Of a stretch of DNA of 64,000 nt, positions 7,966 through 17,121 are shown piece after piece. Position 1 is the first letter of the stretch. The number at the start of each line of letters is the position of its first letter. The position numbers and the translations under genes were made by a program. This DNA comes from Clostridia bacterium (GTDB lineage Bacteria; Bacillota; Clostridia; Oscillospirales; Acutalibacteraceae). The notes under the pieces were generated by a model. That model did not search any database and was not told the DNA's origin. It was given only the letters and a program-made list of their open reading frames with translations. Location: positions 41,284 to 105,283 of the forward strand of contig JAFQHU010000006.1 of the NCBI GenBank assembly GCA_017397845.1, given 5' to 3'.

Positions 7966-9306
7966 ATGTCAGCAAAATTAACAAAAAAATACGTTTCTTC
8001 TTTTATAACGGATGAGGAAATAGCCTCTTATCAGCCGAAAATTACTGCCGCTCACGATGCTTTACACGGCAAAACAGGTGCAGGCAAAGATTTTACAGGC
8101 TGGGTTGACCTTCCCGTTGATTATGATAAAGAAGAATTTGCACGCATTAAAGCAGCGGCAGAAAAAATAAAAAACAACAGTGATGTCCTTATCGTAATCG
8201 GTATCGGCGGCTCCTATCTCGGAGCCAGAGCTGCCATCGAATTTGTAAAGGGACAGAATTATAACGATACCCGAAAGGGTACTCCCGCCATCTATTATGC
8301 AGGCAACAGCATTTCATCCACTTATCTCGATGAAATTATTTCGATCTGTGACGGCAAAGATTTTTCCGTTAATGTTATTTCCAAATCAGGTACCACCACA
8401 GAGCCCGCCGTTGCCTTCAGAATTTTCCGTGAAATGCTCATCGAAAAATACGGCAAAGAAAAAGCAGCCGAAAGAATATTTGTTACCACAGACAAAGAAA
8501 AGGGCACACTTAAAAGCTTCGCCGACAAAGAAGGCTACGAAACCTTCGTTGTTCCCGATGATGTGGGCGGCAGATATTCCGTTCTTACCGCTGTGGGTCT
8601 TCTTCCCATCGCCGCCGCAGGTGTTGATATTGACGCACTTATGGCCGGCGCCGCCAAAGCACGTGAAGAGCTTATGAGCACCTCTATAGAGGAAAATGAC
8701 TGTTATAAATATGTTGCTGTCCGTAACGCTCTTTACAATAAAGGCAAAAAGACAGAAATGTTTATATCCTACGAACCCTGCTTCACCATGATGAATGAAT
8801 GGCTCAAACAGCTTTTCGGTGAAAGTGAAGGCAAAGAGAGTAAGGGACTTTTCCCCACCTCAGCCATTTTCTCAACTGATCTTCATTCTCTCGGTCAGTA
8901 CATTCAGCAGGGCGAAAGAATAATGTTTGAAACGGTTATTCATTTTGAAAAGCCCCGTAAGGAAATATATATCAAAGAAGATGCTGAAAACGTTGACGGT
9001 CTTAACTTCCTTGCTGGAAAGACCATGGATTTTGTCAATAAGCAGGCATACAGGGGAACAGTGCTCGCTCATAATGACGGTCTTGTGCCCAATATCATCA
9101 TCAAAAACGGTGATATGAGCGAAAATTCATTAGGTTATCTCATTTACTTTTTCGAAAAGGCCTGTGCAATATCAGGTTATGTTCTCGGTATCAATCCCTT
9201 TGACCAGCCGGGCGTTGAAAGCTACAAAAAGAATATGTTTGCACTTTTAGGCAAACCCGGTTACGAAAAAGAGAAAGAAGTACTTGAACAAAGATTAAGT
9301 AAGTGA
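7966..9306 (+). CDS. pgi: Glucose-6-phosphate isomerase
   Basis: Interconverts glucose-6-phosphate and fructose-6-phosphate in glycolysis. At 446 aa it is the short Firmicutes-type enzyme. The sugar-phosphate-binding motif [11 protein letters not shown] is near residue 85 and [10 protein letters not shown] near 140. The family signature close to the C-terminus is [16 protein letters not shown], which includes the catalytic lysine region. It has its own promoter, and the next gene begins 75 nt downstream. Confidence 0.95.
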   Translation: MSAKLTKKYVSSFITDEEIASYQPKITAAHDALHGKTGAGKDFTGWVDLPVDYDKEEFARIKAAAEKIKNNSDVLIVIGIGGSYLGARAAIEFVKGQNYNDTRKGTPAIYYAGNSISSTYLDEIISICDGKDFSVNVISKSGTTTEPAVAFRIFREMLIEKYGKEKAAERIFVTTDKEKGTLKSFADKEGYETFVVPDDVGGRYSVLTAVGLLPIAAAGVDIDALMAGAAKAREELMSTSIEENDCYKYVAVRNALYNKGKKTEMFISYEPCFTMMNEWLKQLFGESEGKESKGLFPTSAIFSTDLHSLGQYIQQGERIMFETVIHFEKPRKEIYIKEDAENVDGLNFLAGKTMDFVNKQAYRGTVLAHNDGLVPNIIIKNGDMSENSLGYLIYFFEKACAISGYVLGINPFDQPGVESYKKNMFALLGKPGYEKEKEVLEQRLSK

Positions 9307-9381
9307 TATAATATACTTGTAATTGATTCGGAATTGTGTTATACTTGTTCCGATGAAACAAATAAAAGGAGGAAATATAAA

Positions 9382-9798
9382 ATGATTTCTATTATTTTAG
9401 GTCACAAAGGTGCAGGAAAAACCAAACATTTGATTTCTTGTGTAAACGAGGCAGTCGAAACCTCGAAGGGTAACGTTGTCTGTGTTGAAAAGGAAACCAA
9501 ATTAACATATGATGTTAACTACCGTGCAAGACTTATTGCTACTGACGATTACGAAGTAAAGGGCTATGATGCATTTTACGGTTTCCTTGCAGGTGTTTGC
9601 GCCGGCAACCATGACATCACCGATGTTCTCGTTGACGCCACTCTCCGTATCGGCGGCAGAGACTATACCGAGCTCGCTGTTTTCCTTGAGAGAATTTATG
9701 AGCTCTCTTCCGTTAACGAAAAAGATTTCGTATTCACCATTTCCGCAGACAAAGAAGAGCTTCCCGAACGCATCTTCAATTTCTGCAAAGTTATCTGA
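9382..9798 (+). CDS. Small P-loop ATPase-like protein
   Basis: A 138-aa protein starting ISIILGHKGAGKTKHLI, a Walker A motif (GHKGAGKT) at residues about 7-14. DVLVDATLRIGG near residue 75 could be the Walker B strand. Similar short clostridial proteins are often annotated as twitching-motility PilT by weak similarity, but nothing here indicates pili. Function unknown. I start at the ATG at 9382 because AAAGGAGG lies 8 nt upstream; a longer in-frame extension to 9334 has no such site. Upstream of rnhB. Confidence 0.82.
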   Translation: MISIILGHKGAGKTKHLISCVNEAVETSKGNVVCVEKETKLTYDVNYRARLIATDDYEVKGYDAFYGFLAGVCAGNHDITDVLVDATLRIGGRDYTELAVFLERIYELSSVNEKDFVFTISADKEELPERIFNFCKVI

Positions 9799-9873
9799 TT
9801 TATTTATCAAACAATATGGGGCTGTTTCGTTCAGGGACAGTCCTTTTTGTGATTTTTGACACGGAGGATAAAA

Positions 9874-10473
9874 ATGAATTTTGATATAGAAAAAGAGGTA
9901 ATGGCGGAGGGTTATCGGATCGTCTGCGGTGTGGATGAGGCGGGCAGAGGTCCTCTTTGCGGACCTGTTTGCGCTGCGGCCGTAATTTTACCCCTTGACT
10001 GTGAAATAGAGGGTATCAACGATTCGAAAAAGCTCAGCGAAAAAAAGCGTGAGCAGCTTTTTGATGTTATCACCGAAAAGGCGGTAGCGTACAGTATACA
10101 TATGGTTGATGCCGGGACCATCGACGAAATAAATATCCTGCAAGCTACCTTTCTCGCTATGCGCACAGCCGTCGAAAAGCTCGGTGTAAAGCCCGATATT
10201 GCTCTTATCGACGGCAACGGCAAGCCGGGACTTTCCATAGCAGAAAAAACTGTGGTAAAGGGTGACGCCAAATCCGTATCCATCGCAGCCGCATCCATTC
10301 TTGCTAAAGTTACCAGAGACAGATATATGCTCGAAGCGGATAAAAAATATCCCGAATACTTTTTTGCGAAGCACAAGGGCTACGGTACAAAGCTTCATTA
10401 TGAGGCTATAGCTGAACACGGAATATGCCCTGAGCACAGACGAACCTTCCTCAAAAAGATTTTAGGTGAGTGA
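9874..10473 (+). CDS. rnhB: Ribonuclease HII
   Basis: Removes RNA from RNA-DNA hybrids and single ribonucleotides from DNA. The 199-aa protein has the family signature CGVDEAGRGPLCGPV carrying the first two metal-binding acids. It also has INDSKKLSEKKR and IDGN with the third Asp, and a C-terminal KHKGYGTKLHYEAI block. The ATG at 9874 follows CGGAGG; the upstream in-frame start at 9856 has no binding site. The next gene, yraN, starts 1 nt after its stop, an operon arrangement common in Firmicutes. Confidence 0.95.
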   Translation: MNFDIEKEVMAEGYRIVCGVDEAGRGPLCGPVCAAAVILPLDCEIEGINDSKKLSEKKREQLFDVITEKAVAYSIHMVDAGTIDEINILQATFLAMRTAVEKLGVKPDIALIDGNGKPGLSIAEKTVVKGDAKSVSIAAASILAKVTRDRYMLEADKKYPEYFFAKHKGYGTKLHYEAIAEHGICPEHRRTFLKKILGE

Positions 10474-10474
10474 A

Positions 10475-10861
10475 ATGGAAAAGGGGATTACGGGTAAAAA
10501 AGGTGAAGAATTTGCCGCTGAATATTACCGTAAGCTTGGCTGCACCGTAAAAGAGATGAACTATCATTCCCGTTACGGCGAAATCGATGTTATAGCGGAA
10601 AATGAAAGTCATATTGTGTTTTGTGAGGTTAAAACCCGAAGCGGTGCCTCACGTACAAATCCGGGTGAGGCTGTGGACGGAAAAAAACAGCAAAGGCTTA
10701 CTCTGACAGCTTTTAAATATCTCGAAAAAACGGAATGTGAAAAGCTTCCTCGCTTCGATGTTTTCGAGGTATGGATGAATGAAGGCAGAATATACAAGTT
10801 CAACATTATAGAAAACGCCTTTGATGCCGCTGATTTTTCGGGCAGATATGATCTTTTCTGA
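10475..10861 (+). CDS. yraN: YraN/UPF0102 family nuclease-like protein
   Basis: A 128-aa protein of the UPF0102 family, which has a restriction-endonuclease-like fold; its role is not established. The PD-(D/E)XK-type core is visible as GEIDVIAENESHIVFCEVKTR (Asp, then Glu-x-Lys), preceded by KGEEFAAEYYRKLG. The ATG at 10475 lies 4 nt after TTAGGTGAG, which overlaps the end of rnhB. The in-frame GTG at 10466 lies within that site and is unlikely to be used. Last gene before a terminator. Confidence 0.9.
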   Translation: MEKGITGKKGEEFAAEYYRKLGCTVKEMNYHSRYGEIDVIAENESHIVFCEVKTRSGASRTNPGEAVDGKKQQRLTLTAFKYLEKTECEKLPRFDVFEVWMNEGRIYKFNIIENAFDAADFSGRYDLF

Positions 10862-10880
10862 TTTGTTGGCTGATTAAAAG

Positions 10881-10907
10881 CAGACTCCGCTGACGGGTCT
10901 GTTTTTA
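10881..10907 (+). terminator. Intrinsic terminator after yraN
   Basis: CAGAC-T-CCG pairs with CGGGTCTG (one bulged T), followed by TTTTTATT. Confidence 0.75.
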
Positions 10908-10921
10908 TTGTTAAATAAACC

Positions 10922-10950
10922 TTTACTTTTTATAATTAATGTGTTAAAAT
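10922..10950 (+). promoter_or_regulatory. Sigma-A promoter of thrC
   Basis: TTTACT (10922-10927), 17-nt spacer, TAAAAT (10945-10950), 39 nt before thrC. I see no T-box in this short leader. Confidence 0.6.
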
Positions 10951-10988
10951 GAAACGATTAAATCTCTTTATTTTCAGGAGGTAGCATT

Positions 10989-12482
10989 ATGCTTTATACA
11001 AGTACGAGAGATAAAAATGTAAAAGTAACATCTGCACAGGCCATCGCACAGGGTATTTCGGCGGACGGCGGACTTTTTGTTCCCGAATCAATTCCGCAAA
11101 TTGACTCTGATTTTATTGACTCTCTGGTTGGTCTTGATTATATTTCCAGAGCAAAGAAGGTTCTTTCACTTTATCTCACCGATTATACAGAGGAGGAAAT
11201 TGAATATTGCGTCAGCGGGGCTTATGCGGCGGGTAAATTTTCCAGCGAAAAGATCTCTCCCATAAACACCATAGCAAAGGGTGAAAATATCCTTGAGCTG
11301 TGGAGAGGTCCCACATGTGCTTTCAAGGATATGGCACTTCAGCTTCTTCCTTATCTTCTTACCACTGCCGTTAAAAAGATAAAGCTGGACAAAACCGTTG
11401 TAATCCTTGTCGCCACATCAGGTGACACAGGTAAGGCGGCTCTTGAAGGCTTCAAGGATGTGGAAGGCACAAAGATTATGGTCTTTTATCCCGATGACGG
11501 TGTAAGTCCCATGCAAAAATTGCAGATGACCACTCAGGCGGGCGAAAATGTTGCCGTTTGTGCCATTAACGGTAATTTCGACGATGCTCAAAGCGGTGTT
11601 AAGAAAATTTTCACCGATAAAGTTGTGGCAGAAAAGCTTTCCGAAAAGAGCATGATGTTCTCTTCTGCAAACTCAATCAACTGGGGCAGACTTGTTCCGC
11701 AGATAGTTTATTACATATCCGCTTACTGTGACCTTATCGAACAGGGTACTATAAAAAACGGCGACGAAATCAATGTGGTTGTTCCTACGGGTAATTTCGG
11801 CAATATCCTCGCCGCTTATTATGCCAAAAAAATGGGTATTCCCGTTAAAAAGCTTATTTGCGCTTCAAATGCAAACAATGTTCTTACCGATTTTCTTAAG
11901 ACGGGTGTTTACGATAAAAACAGACAGTTCTTTACCACCACATCACCCTCTATGGATATTCTCATTTCTTCTAACCTTGAAAGACTTCTTTTCCATCTCT
12001 GCGGTGAAGACGATGTAACAGTAAAGGGCTGGATGGAATCTCTCGCCTCAGAGGGCAAATATGAGGTAACCGAGGAAGTTAAAAAGCTTGTTCTTTCTCT
12101 CTTTGATGCGGGCTGCTGTGACGACGAAATCACCGCCGCCACCATCAGCGAAACCTATAAAAACGGCTATCTTTGCGACACACATACAGCCGTTGCCGTA
12201 AATGTTTACCGTGAATATGTGAAGGCTACAGGGGACACAACAGAAGCAGTTATCGCTTCCACAGCCAATCCCTATAAATTCTCTGCCGCCGTACTCAAGG
12301 CAGTCAAGGGCGAAGTTCCCGCCGATGCAGACGAATTCGAGCAGGTTGACCTTCTTATTTCCGAAACAGGAGCTGAGTGCCCTGCACAGCTTGCCACACT
12401 TAAGGGCAAAGAGCCGAGATTTACCGACTGCTGTGAAAAAGAAGATATGATTGAAATGGTATATAAAATGCTCGGAGTATAA
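10989..12482 (+). CDS. thrC: Threonine synthase
   Basis: A PLP enzyme making threonine from O-phosphohomoserine. At 497 aa it belongs to the longer E. coli/yeast-like class, starting MLYTSTRD. The PLP-binding lysine is K113 in GPTCAFKDMALQ. The phosphate-binding loop is ATSGDTGKAAL, and SANSINWGRLVPQIVYY is typical of this class. The start follows AGGAGGTAGC. A phosphoesterase gene follows 24 nt downstream. Confidence 0.95.
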   Translation: MLYTSTRDKNVKVTSAQAIAQGISADGGLFVPESIPQIDSDFIDSLVGLDYISRAKKVLSLYLTDYTEEEIEYCVSGAYAAGKFSSEKISPINTIAKGENILELWRGPTCAFKDMALQLLPYLLTTAVKKIKLDKTVVILVATSGDTGKAALEGFKDVEGTKIMVFYPDDGVSPMQKLQMTTQAGENVAVCAINGNFDDAQSGVKKIFTDKVVAEKLSEKSMMFSSANSINWGRLVPQIVYYISAYCDLIEQGTIKNGDEINVVVPTGNFGNILAAYYAKKMGIPVKKLICASNANNVLTDFLKTGVYDKNRQFFTTTSPSMDILISSNLERLLFHLCGEDDVTVKGWMESLASEGKYEVTEEVKKLVLSLFDAGCCDDEITAATISETYKNGYLCDTHTAVAVNVYREYVKATGDTTEAVIASTANPYKFSAAVLKAVKGEVPADADEFEQVDLLISETGAECPAQLATLKGKEPRFTDCCEKEDMIEMVYKMLGV

Positions 12483-12506
12483 AACTTTTTTATTGGAGGT
12501 GTCAGC

Positions 12507-13196
12507 TTGTCGATATTTGCAATAGGGGACACCCATCTTACCTTCAGCACCGACAAGCCGATGGATATTTTCCGCGGCTGGACGGATTATGTGGAAAGAC
12601 TCGAAAAAAATTGGCGAGCCGTTGTCACGGAAAATGACACTGTGGTAATTCTCGGTGATATTTCCTGGGCGATGTCTTTGGAACAGGCTAAAAAGGATTT
12701 TGCCTTTCTTCATTCTCTTCCCGGAAAAAAGCTGATAATGAAGGGAAACCACGACTATTGGTGGACCACAAAAAGAAAAATGGATACCTTCCTTGCTGAA
12801 AACGGCTTTGATTCTGTTTCAATTCTTCATAATAATGCCTTTCGTGTGGGAGAATTTACTCTCTGCGGAAGCAGAGGCTGGTTCTTTGATGCTGAAAATT
12901 CTGACAGCAAGGTTCTTCTGCGTGAGGCGGGCAGGCTTGAAATGTCCATTTGCGAGGGTGAAAAGCTCGGAGGAGAGCTGATAGTTTTTCTCCATTATCC
13001 GCCTGTTATGTCGAATATGAGATGTAATGAGATGATGGCTGTGCTGAAAAAACACGGCATTGAGAGATGCTTTTACGGTCATCTTCACGGCGAATCGACC
13101 CTGAAAGCAGTGAGGGAGACCGTTGACGGGATCAAATTTTCCTTGGTTTCAGCTGATTTTCTTGAGTTTTGTCCCAAAATTATAGAAAAATTTTGA
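12507..13196 (+). CDS. Calcineurin-like metallophosphoesterase
   Basis: 229 aa, cytoplasmic, with the complete binuclear-metal motif series in order: GDTHL (D-x-H), GDISWAM (GD), GNHDYW (GNHD), HYPPV (H) and YGHLHG (GHxH). This subfamily is widespread in Clostridia but its substrate is unknown. The start is TTG at 12507, chosen because GGAGGTG ends 6 nt upstream and the protein then begins directly with the first beta strand (SIFAIGDTH). Probably co-transcribed with thrC. Confidence 0.88.
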   Translation: MSIFAIGDTHLTFSTDKPMDIFRGWTDYVERLEKNWRAVVTENDTVVILGDISWAMSLEQAKKDFAFLHSLPGKKLIMKGNHDYWWTTKRKMDTFLAENGFDSVSILHNNAFRVGEFTLCGSRGWFFDAENSDSKVLLREAGRLEMSICEGEKLGGELIVFLHYPPVMSNMRCNEMMAVLKKHGIERCFYGHLHGESTLKAVRETVDGIKFSLVSADFLEFCPKIIEKF

Positions 13197-13223
13197 AAAA
13201 ACTATGGAAAAAATTTTTTATTG

Positions 13224-13292
13224 TGATATAATACTATAGTTAAAAATGTAAAATGGGTAACCTTGTGTAAGTTATTTTTTTGAAAGGTACCC
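13224..13292 (+). promoter_or_regulatory. Extended -10 promoter and leader hairpin of tig
   Basis: TGaTATAAT (13224-13232) is an extended -10 without a clear -35. The leader then contains a hairpin: GGGTA-a-CCTT (13255-13264) with AAGGTACCC (13284-13292). Whether the hairpin is regulatory is unknown. Confidence 0.55.
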
Positions 13293-13308
13293 GGATAGGA
13301 GTTTTAAA

Positions 13309-14637
13309 ATGAGCTTAAAATCATCAAAAAACGTTGAAACAAATGTTTATGCATTGGAAATTTCAATCGATGCAGCTACCTTTGACACTGCACAGAACAA
13401 AGCCTTTGCAAAGCAGAAAAACAAAATTTCTCTTCCCGGCTTCCGTAAGGGTAAGGTAACCCGTAAAATGGCTGAAAACTTTTACGGTAAAGGCTTCCTT
13501 TATGAGGATGCTCTCGATTATTGTTATGCTGAAGCAGTTGAAGAGGCTGTCAAAGAGGCAGGTCTTGATATGGTCGGTACAAAGAGTGCTGACATCAAAG
13601 AAATCGGCGCAGAAGGCGTAGAAATGCTTGTAGAAATTTTCGTTAAACCCGAAGTTGAAGTAACCGAATACAAAGAGCTCAAAGCTACAAAGAAAAAGGT
13701 TGAAGCAACAGAAGAAGAAATTCAGGCAAAGATTGACGAGCTTGTCGAAAGAAATGCACGTCTCGTTGCTGTCGAAGACAGAGCAGCAGAAAACGGCGAT
13801 ATCACAGTTATCGACTTCGAAGGCTTTGTTGACGGTGTAGCTTTTGACGGCGGTAAGGGCGAAAATTACGAGCTCACTCTCGGCTCCGGTCAGTTTATTC
13901 CCGGCTTTGAGGATCAGATTGTCGGTCACAATATCGGCGAAGAATTCGACGTAAACGTCAAATTCCCCACCGAATATACTCCTGAGCTTGCTGACAAGGA
14001 TGCAGTTTTCAAAATCAAGCTTCATGAAATCAAAGTTAAGGAGCTTCCTGAAGTTGATGACGAATTTGCACAGGACGCAGCAGACTGCGATACAGTAGCC
14101 GCCCTCAGAAAAAGCCTTGAAAAGGAAATCAAAGATCAGAAGGAAGCAAACAACAACAGAGAAATTGAGTCTCAGCTTCTCGAAAAGCTCAGCGAAAATG
14201 TTGTAGGTGAAATTCCCGAATGTATGTTTGAATCTGAAATTGACAATCAGATGAGAAACCTTGATTACAGACTTTCCATGCAGGGTATGAGCCTTGACCT
14301 TTACCTTAAGTACACAGGTATGACCATGGAAGCATACAGAGAAACTCTCAAAGAAGCCGCTGAAAAGCAGGTTAAAATCCGCCTTGCTCTTGAAACGATT
14401 GCTAAAAAAGAAAGCCTTGAGGTTTCCGATGAGGAGCTTGAAGCTGAATTTGCAAAGTTTGCAGAGCAGTACGGCATGGAAGTAGATAAGATTAAGGAAG
14501 TTGTTCCCGCAGAAGGACTCCGCGGTGACCTCCTCAACGAAAAAGCACTCGCATTCGTTAAGGACAATGCGAAGGTAACCACAGCGAGAAAGCCCCGCGC
14601 AAAGAAAGAAGAAGCAAAGGCTGAGGATGCTGAATAA
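13309..14637 (+). CDS. tig: Trigger factor (ribosome-associated chaperone)
   Basis: A 442-aa chaperone with prolyl-isomerase activity that meets nascent chains at the ribosome exit. The N-terminal ribosome-binding domain has the signature LPGFRKGKVTRKM (GFRxGKxP-like, with VT in place of VP). A central FKBP domain includes DFEGFVDGVAFDGGKGENYELTLGSGQFIPGFEDQ. A long helical C-terminal domain ends in a Lys/Ala/Glu-rich tail. It begins the conserved tig-clpP-clpX order. Confidence 0.95.
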   Translation: MSLKSSKNVETNVYALEISIDAATFDTAQNKAFAKQKNKISLPGFRKGKVTRKMAENFYGKGFLYEDALDYCYAEAVEEAVKEAGLDMVGTKSADIKEIGAEGVEMLVEIFVKPEVEVTEYKELKATKKKVEATEEEIQAKIDELVERNARLVAVEDRAAENGDITVIDFEGFVDGVAFDGGKGENYELTLGSGQFIPGFEDQIVGHNIGEEFDVNVKFPTEYTPELADKDAVFKIKLHEIKVKELPEVDDEFAQDAADCDTVAALRKSLEKEIKDQKEANNNREIESQLLEKLSENVVGEIPECMFESEIDNQMRNLDYRLSMQGMSLDLYLKYTGMTMEAYRETLKEAAEKQVKIRLALETIAKKESLEVSDEELEAEFAKFAEQYGMEVDKIKEVVPAEGLRGDLLNEKALAFVKDNAKVTTARKPRAKKEEAKAEDAE

Positions 14638-14687
14638 TTAATTGCTGTTTATAAAGGTTAATTTTAACCAACAATAGTATAAAGAAA

Positions 14688-14713
14688 TCGGGGCCGTGAG
14701 GAAACGGCTCCGA
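14688..14713 (+). other. Hairpin between tig and clpP
   Basis: TCGGGGCCGT pairs with ACGGCTCCGA around a 6-nt loop. No T-run follows, so it is a processing or stability hairpin rather than an efficient terminator. Confidence 0.5.
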
Positions 14714-14764
14714 ATTTGAATATTTATTATCGGTAACAAAGATAATCCTAAGGAGGAATTTATT

Positions 14765-15349
14765 ATGCCTTTAGTACCTTATGTAGTAGAGCAAACAAGC
14801 AGAGGAGAAAGACAGTATGACATTTATTCCCGTCTTCTCAATGACCGTATCATCGTTCTTTCCGATGAAGTAAACGATGCCACAGCCTCTCTCGTTGTGG
14901 CGCAGCTCTTATTTCTTGAAAGCCAGGATTCAGAAAAGGATATCAGCTTTTATATCAACAGCCCCGGCGGCTCCGTAACCGCAGGTATGGCCATTTATGA
15001 TACGATGCAGTACATTAAATGCGACGTTTCAACCATCTGTATGGGTATGGCAGCGAGCATGGGTGCATTCCTTCTTTCTTCCGGTACCAAGGGAAAAAGA
15101 TATTGCCTTCCGAACAGTGAGGTTATGATTCATCAGCCCTTGGGCGGTGCAAAGGGTCAGGCTACAGAGATTAAAATTGCTGCGGAGCACATTTTGAGAA
15201 CCAGAGACAAACTTAACAAAATTTTAGCTGAAAATACCGGAAAGGATATTTCGGTTATAGCACAGGATACGGAAAGAGACAACTTTATGACTGCCGAGGA
15301 AGCACTTGAATACGGTCTTGTCGATAAGGTTTTATATAAGAGAGATTAA
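14765..15349 (+). CDS. clpP: ATP-dependent Clp protease proteolytic subunit
   Basis: The serine-protease barrel that degrades unfolded proteins fed by ClpX or ClpC. The 194-aa protein has the full triad: S98 in [10 protein letters not shown]123 in MIHQPLGG and D172 in DTERDNFM. The N-terminal [20 protein letters not shown] is typical. AGGAGG precedes the start. clpX follows 19 nt after the stop. Confidence 0.97.
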   Translation: MPLVPYVVEQTSRGERQYDIYSRLLNDRIIVLSDEVNDATASLVVAQLLFLESQDSEKDISFYINSPGGSVTAGMAIYDTMQYIKCDVSTICMGMAASMGAFLLSSGTKGKRYCLPNSEVMIHQPLGGAKGQATEIKIAAEHILRTRDKLNKILAENTGKDISVIAQDTERDNFMTAEEALEYGLVDKVLYKRD

Positions 15350-15368
15350 TCAAAGAGGTAATTAGTAT

Positions 15369-16664
15369 ATGGCAAGAGACGGTGACATCAAAGAGAAAAA
15401 CGTTAGATGTTCCTTTTGCAACAAATCACAGAACGATGTAAAAACATTGATTGCCGGTCCCGGTGTGTATATCTGTAACGAATGTGTGGCTTTGTGCCGT
15501 GAAATAGTCGAGGATGAAACCGATAAAAAGGCAGGAAAAAACGAAAATGATTTTGCATCACTTAAAAAACCGAGTGAAATAAAGGCTCTTCTCGACGAAT
15601 ACGTTATCGGTCAGGATGAGGCAAAAAAAGCACTCAGCGTTGCAGTTTATAATCATTATAAAAGAATATATTCAGGCAAAGAAAGTCCTGTTGAGATCGG
15701 AAAGAGTAATATTCTTATGCTCGGTCCCACCGGTGTCGGTAAAACGATGCTTGCACAAACCCTTGCGAAAATTCTTGACGTGCCCTTTGCCATAGCCGAT
15801 GCCACGACTCTTACCGAGGCCGGATATGTCGGTGAGGATGTTGAAAATATTTTGCTAAGACTCATTCAGGCGGCAGATTTCGACGTGGAAAGAGCCGAAA
15901 AGGGTATCATTTATGTGGATGAAATCGACAAAATCGGCAGAAAGAGCGAAAGCACCTCCATCACCCGTGACGTCAGCGGTGAAGGTGTTCAGCAGGCACT
16001 TCTGAAAATATTGGAGGGCACCGTTTCAAACGTGCCTCCCCAAGGCGGCAGAAAGCATCCCCAACAGGAATTTATCCAAATTGACACCACAAATATTCTC
16101 TTTATCTGTGCCGGCTCCTTTGAAGGAATCGAAAAGATCGTAGAAAAGAGAATGGGTAATTCCGGACTTGGCTTCGGTGCCACCATAAAAACGAAAAGTG
16201 ATTTTGAAAGCAGCAAAATAATGCACAAGGTTGTTCATCACGATTTGGTCAAATTCGGCCTTATTCCTGAGCTTGTGGGCAGACTTCCCGTTATAACAGC
16301 TCTCGATGACCTTGATGAGGCGGCTTTGGTAAGAATTATGACTGAGCCGAAAAATGCACTTGTAAAGCAGTATCAGTATCTTTTCGGTATTGACGATATT
16401 GACCTTGAGTTTGATTTCGAAGCACTTAAGGCTATTGCCGAAAAAACTCTTGAGGCTAAAACGGGTGCCAGAGGTCTTCGCTCCATAATGGAAAAGCTGC
16501 TTTTGGATTATATGTACGAGGTTTCTGATGAGGATACCTACGGTACACTCCTTATTACAAAGGAAGCTGTCGAAGGAAAGGAAAAAGCCGTTATATCTGC
16601 TGTAGAAGATTCGGAAAGCAGACATTTCCGTCTCCCTCAGCCTAAACGTAAAAAATCTGAATAA
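15369..16664 (+). CDS. clpX: ATP-dependent Clp protease ATP-binding subunit ClpX
   Basis: A hexameric AAA+ unfoldase that delivers substrates to ClpP. The 431-aa protein has the N-terminal C4 zinc domain (CSFCNKSQ ... CNECVALC, residues about 15-43), Walker A GPTGVGKT (about 118-125), Walker [10 protein letters not shown], the ERFLAGG-like and sensor regions, and the LGFGA (IGF-type) ClpP-contact loop near residue 268. Co-transcribed with clpP. Confidence 0.97.
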   Translation: MARDGDIKEKNVRCSFCNKSQNDVKTLIAGPGVYICNECVALCREIVEDETDKKAGKNENDFASLKKPSEIKALLDEYVIGQDEAKKALSVAVYNHYKRIYSGKESPVEIGKSNILMLGPTGVGKTMLAQTLAKILDVPFAIADATTLTEAGYVGEDVENILLRLIQAADFDVERAEKGIIYVDEIDKIGRKSESTSITRDVSGEGVQQALLKILEGTVSNVPPQGGRKHPQQEFIQIDTTNILFICAGSFEGIEKIVEKRMGNSGLGFGATIKTKSDFESSKIMHKVVHHDLVKFGLIPELVGRLPVITALDDLDEAALVRIMTEPKNALVKQYQYLFGIDDIDLEFDFEALKAIAEKTLEAKTGARGLRSIMEKLLLDYMYEVSDEDTYGTLLITKEAVEGKEKAVISAVEDSESRHFRLPQPKRKKSE

Positions 16665-16668
16665 TCTA

Positions 16669-16698
16669 TTGACTTTTGGTTTGGTATTGTGATAAAAT
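16669..16698 (+). promoter_or_regulatory. Promoter of secG
   Basis: TTGACT (16669-16674), 18-nt spacer, and TGaTAAAAT extended -10 (16690-16698). Confidence 0.65.
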
Positions 16699-16729
16699 AC
16701 CATAGTATAAAATTTGGGAGGTCGAACAA

Positions 16730-16981
16730 ATGACAGCGCTTCAGTATGTATTATCAATTGTAATTATACTTATCTCTATTCTTATTATCGCTCTGGTTAT
16801 GTTACAGGAGAGCAAACAGAGAGGTCTTTCCGGTACTATCGCAGGTGCAGGTGATACCTTCTTCGGTAAGAACAAAAGCAGAACAATGGAAGCAAAGCTT
16901 GCAAAGTTTACAAAGATCGCAGGTACAATTTTCTTCGTTCTTGCACTTGTTTCTTCATTACTTGTTCTTTTCGGAGCATAA
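16730..16981 (+). CDS. secG: Preprotein translocase subunit SecG
   Basis: 83-aa inner-membrane subunit of SecYEG. Two transmembrane helices (about 3-24 and 58-80) flank a cytoplasmic loop with the conserved LQESKQRGLSGTIAGAGDTFFGKNK. Own promoter and terminator; AGGTCG lies near the start. Confidence 0.93.
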   Translation: MTALQYVLSIVIILISILIIALVMLQESKQRGLSGTIAGAGDTFFGKNKSRTMEAKLAKFTKIAGTIFFVLALVSSLLVLFGA

Positions 16982-17006
16982 TTTAAGAGAAAAGCTTAAA
17001 ACAGAA

Positions 17007-17040
17007 TACGGGATTCTTTACGGAGTCCCGTAATTTTTTT
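17007..17040 (+). terminator. Intrinsic terminator after secG
   Basis: Stem TACGGGA (17007-17013) with TCCCGTA (17026-17032), then a 7-T run. Confidence 0.88.
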
Positions 17041-17061
17041 ATTAAGAATTAAAATATTTGA

Positions 17062-17090
17062 TTTACAAATCATTAACACTGTGATATAAT
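17062..17090 (+). promoter_or_regulatory. Sigma-A promoter of the 17122 gene
   Basis: TTTACA (17062-17067), 17-nt spacer, TGaTATAAT extended -10 ending at 17090. Confidence 0.7.
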
Positions 17091-17121
17091 TTCTGTATTA
17101 AAAAGAAAAAAGGAGTAAAAT

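Noticed and set aside
9334..9381. N-terminal extension of the P-loop protein
   Set aside because: A strong AAAGGAGG site supports the internal ATG at 9382, and the extension lacks a site and conserved sequence.
12048..12752. Long reverse-strand ORF (234 aa) opposite thrC
   Set aside because: It is a shadow of thrC and the phosphoesterase, Cys/Phe-rich with no recognisable domain and no ribosome binding site.
13363..14025. 220-aa reverse ORF opposite tig
   Set aside because: Antisense shadow of the conserved trigger factor gene, with implausible Phe/Cys-rich composition.
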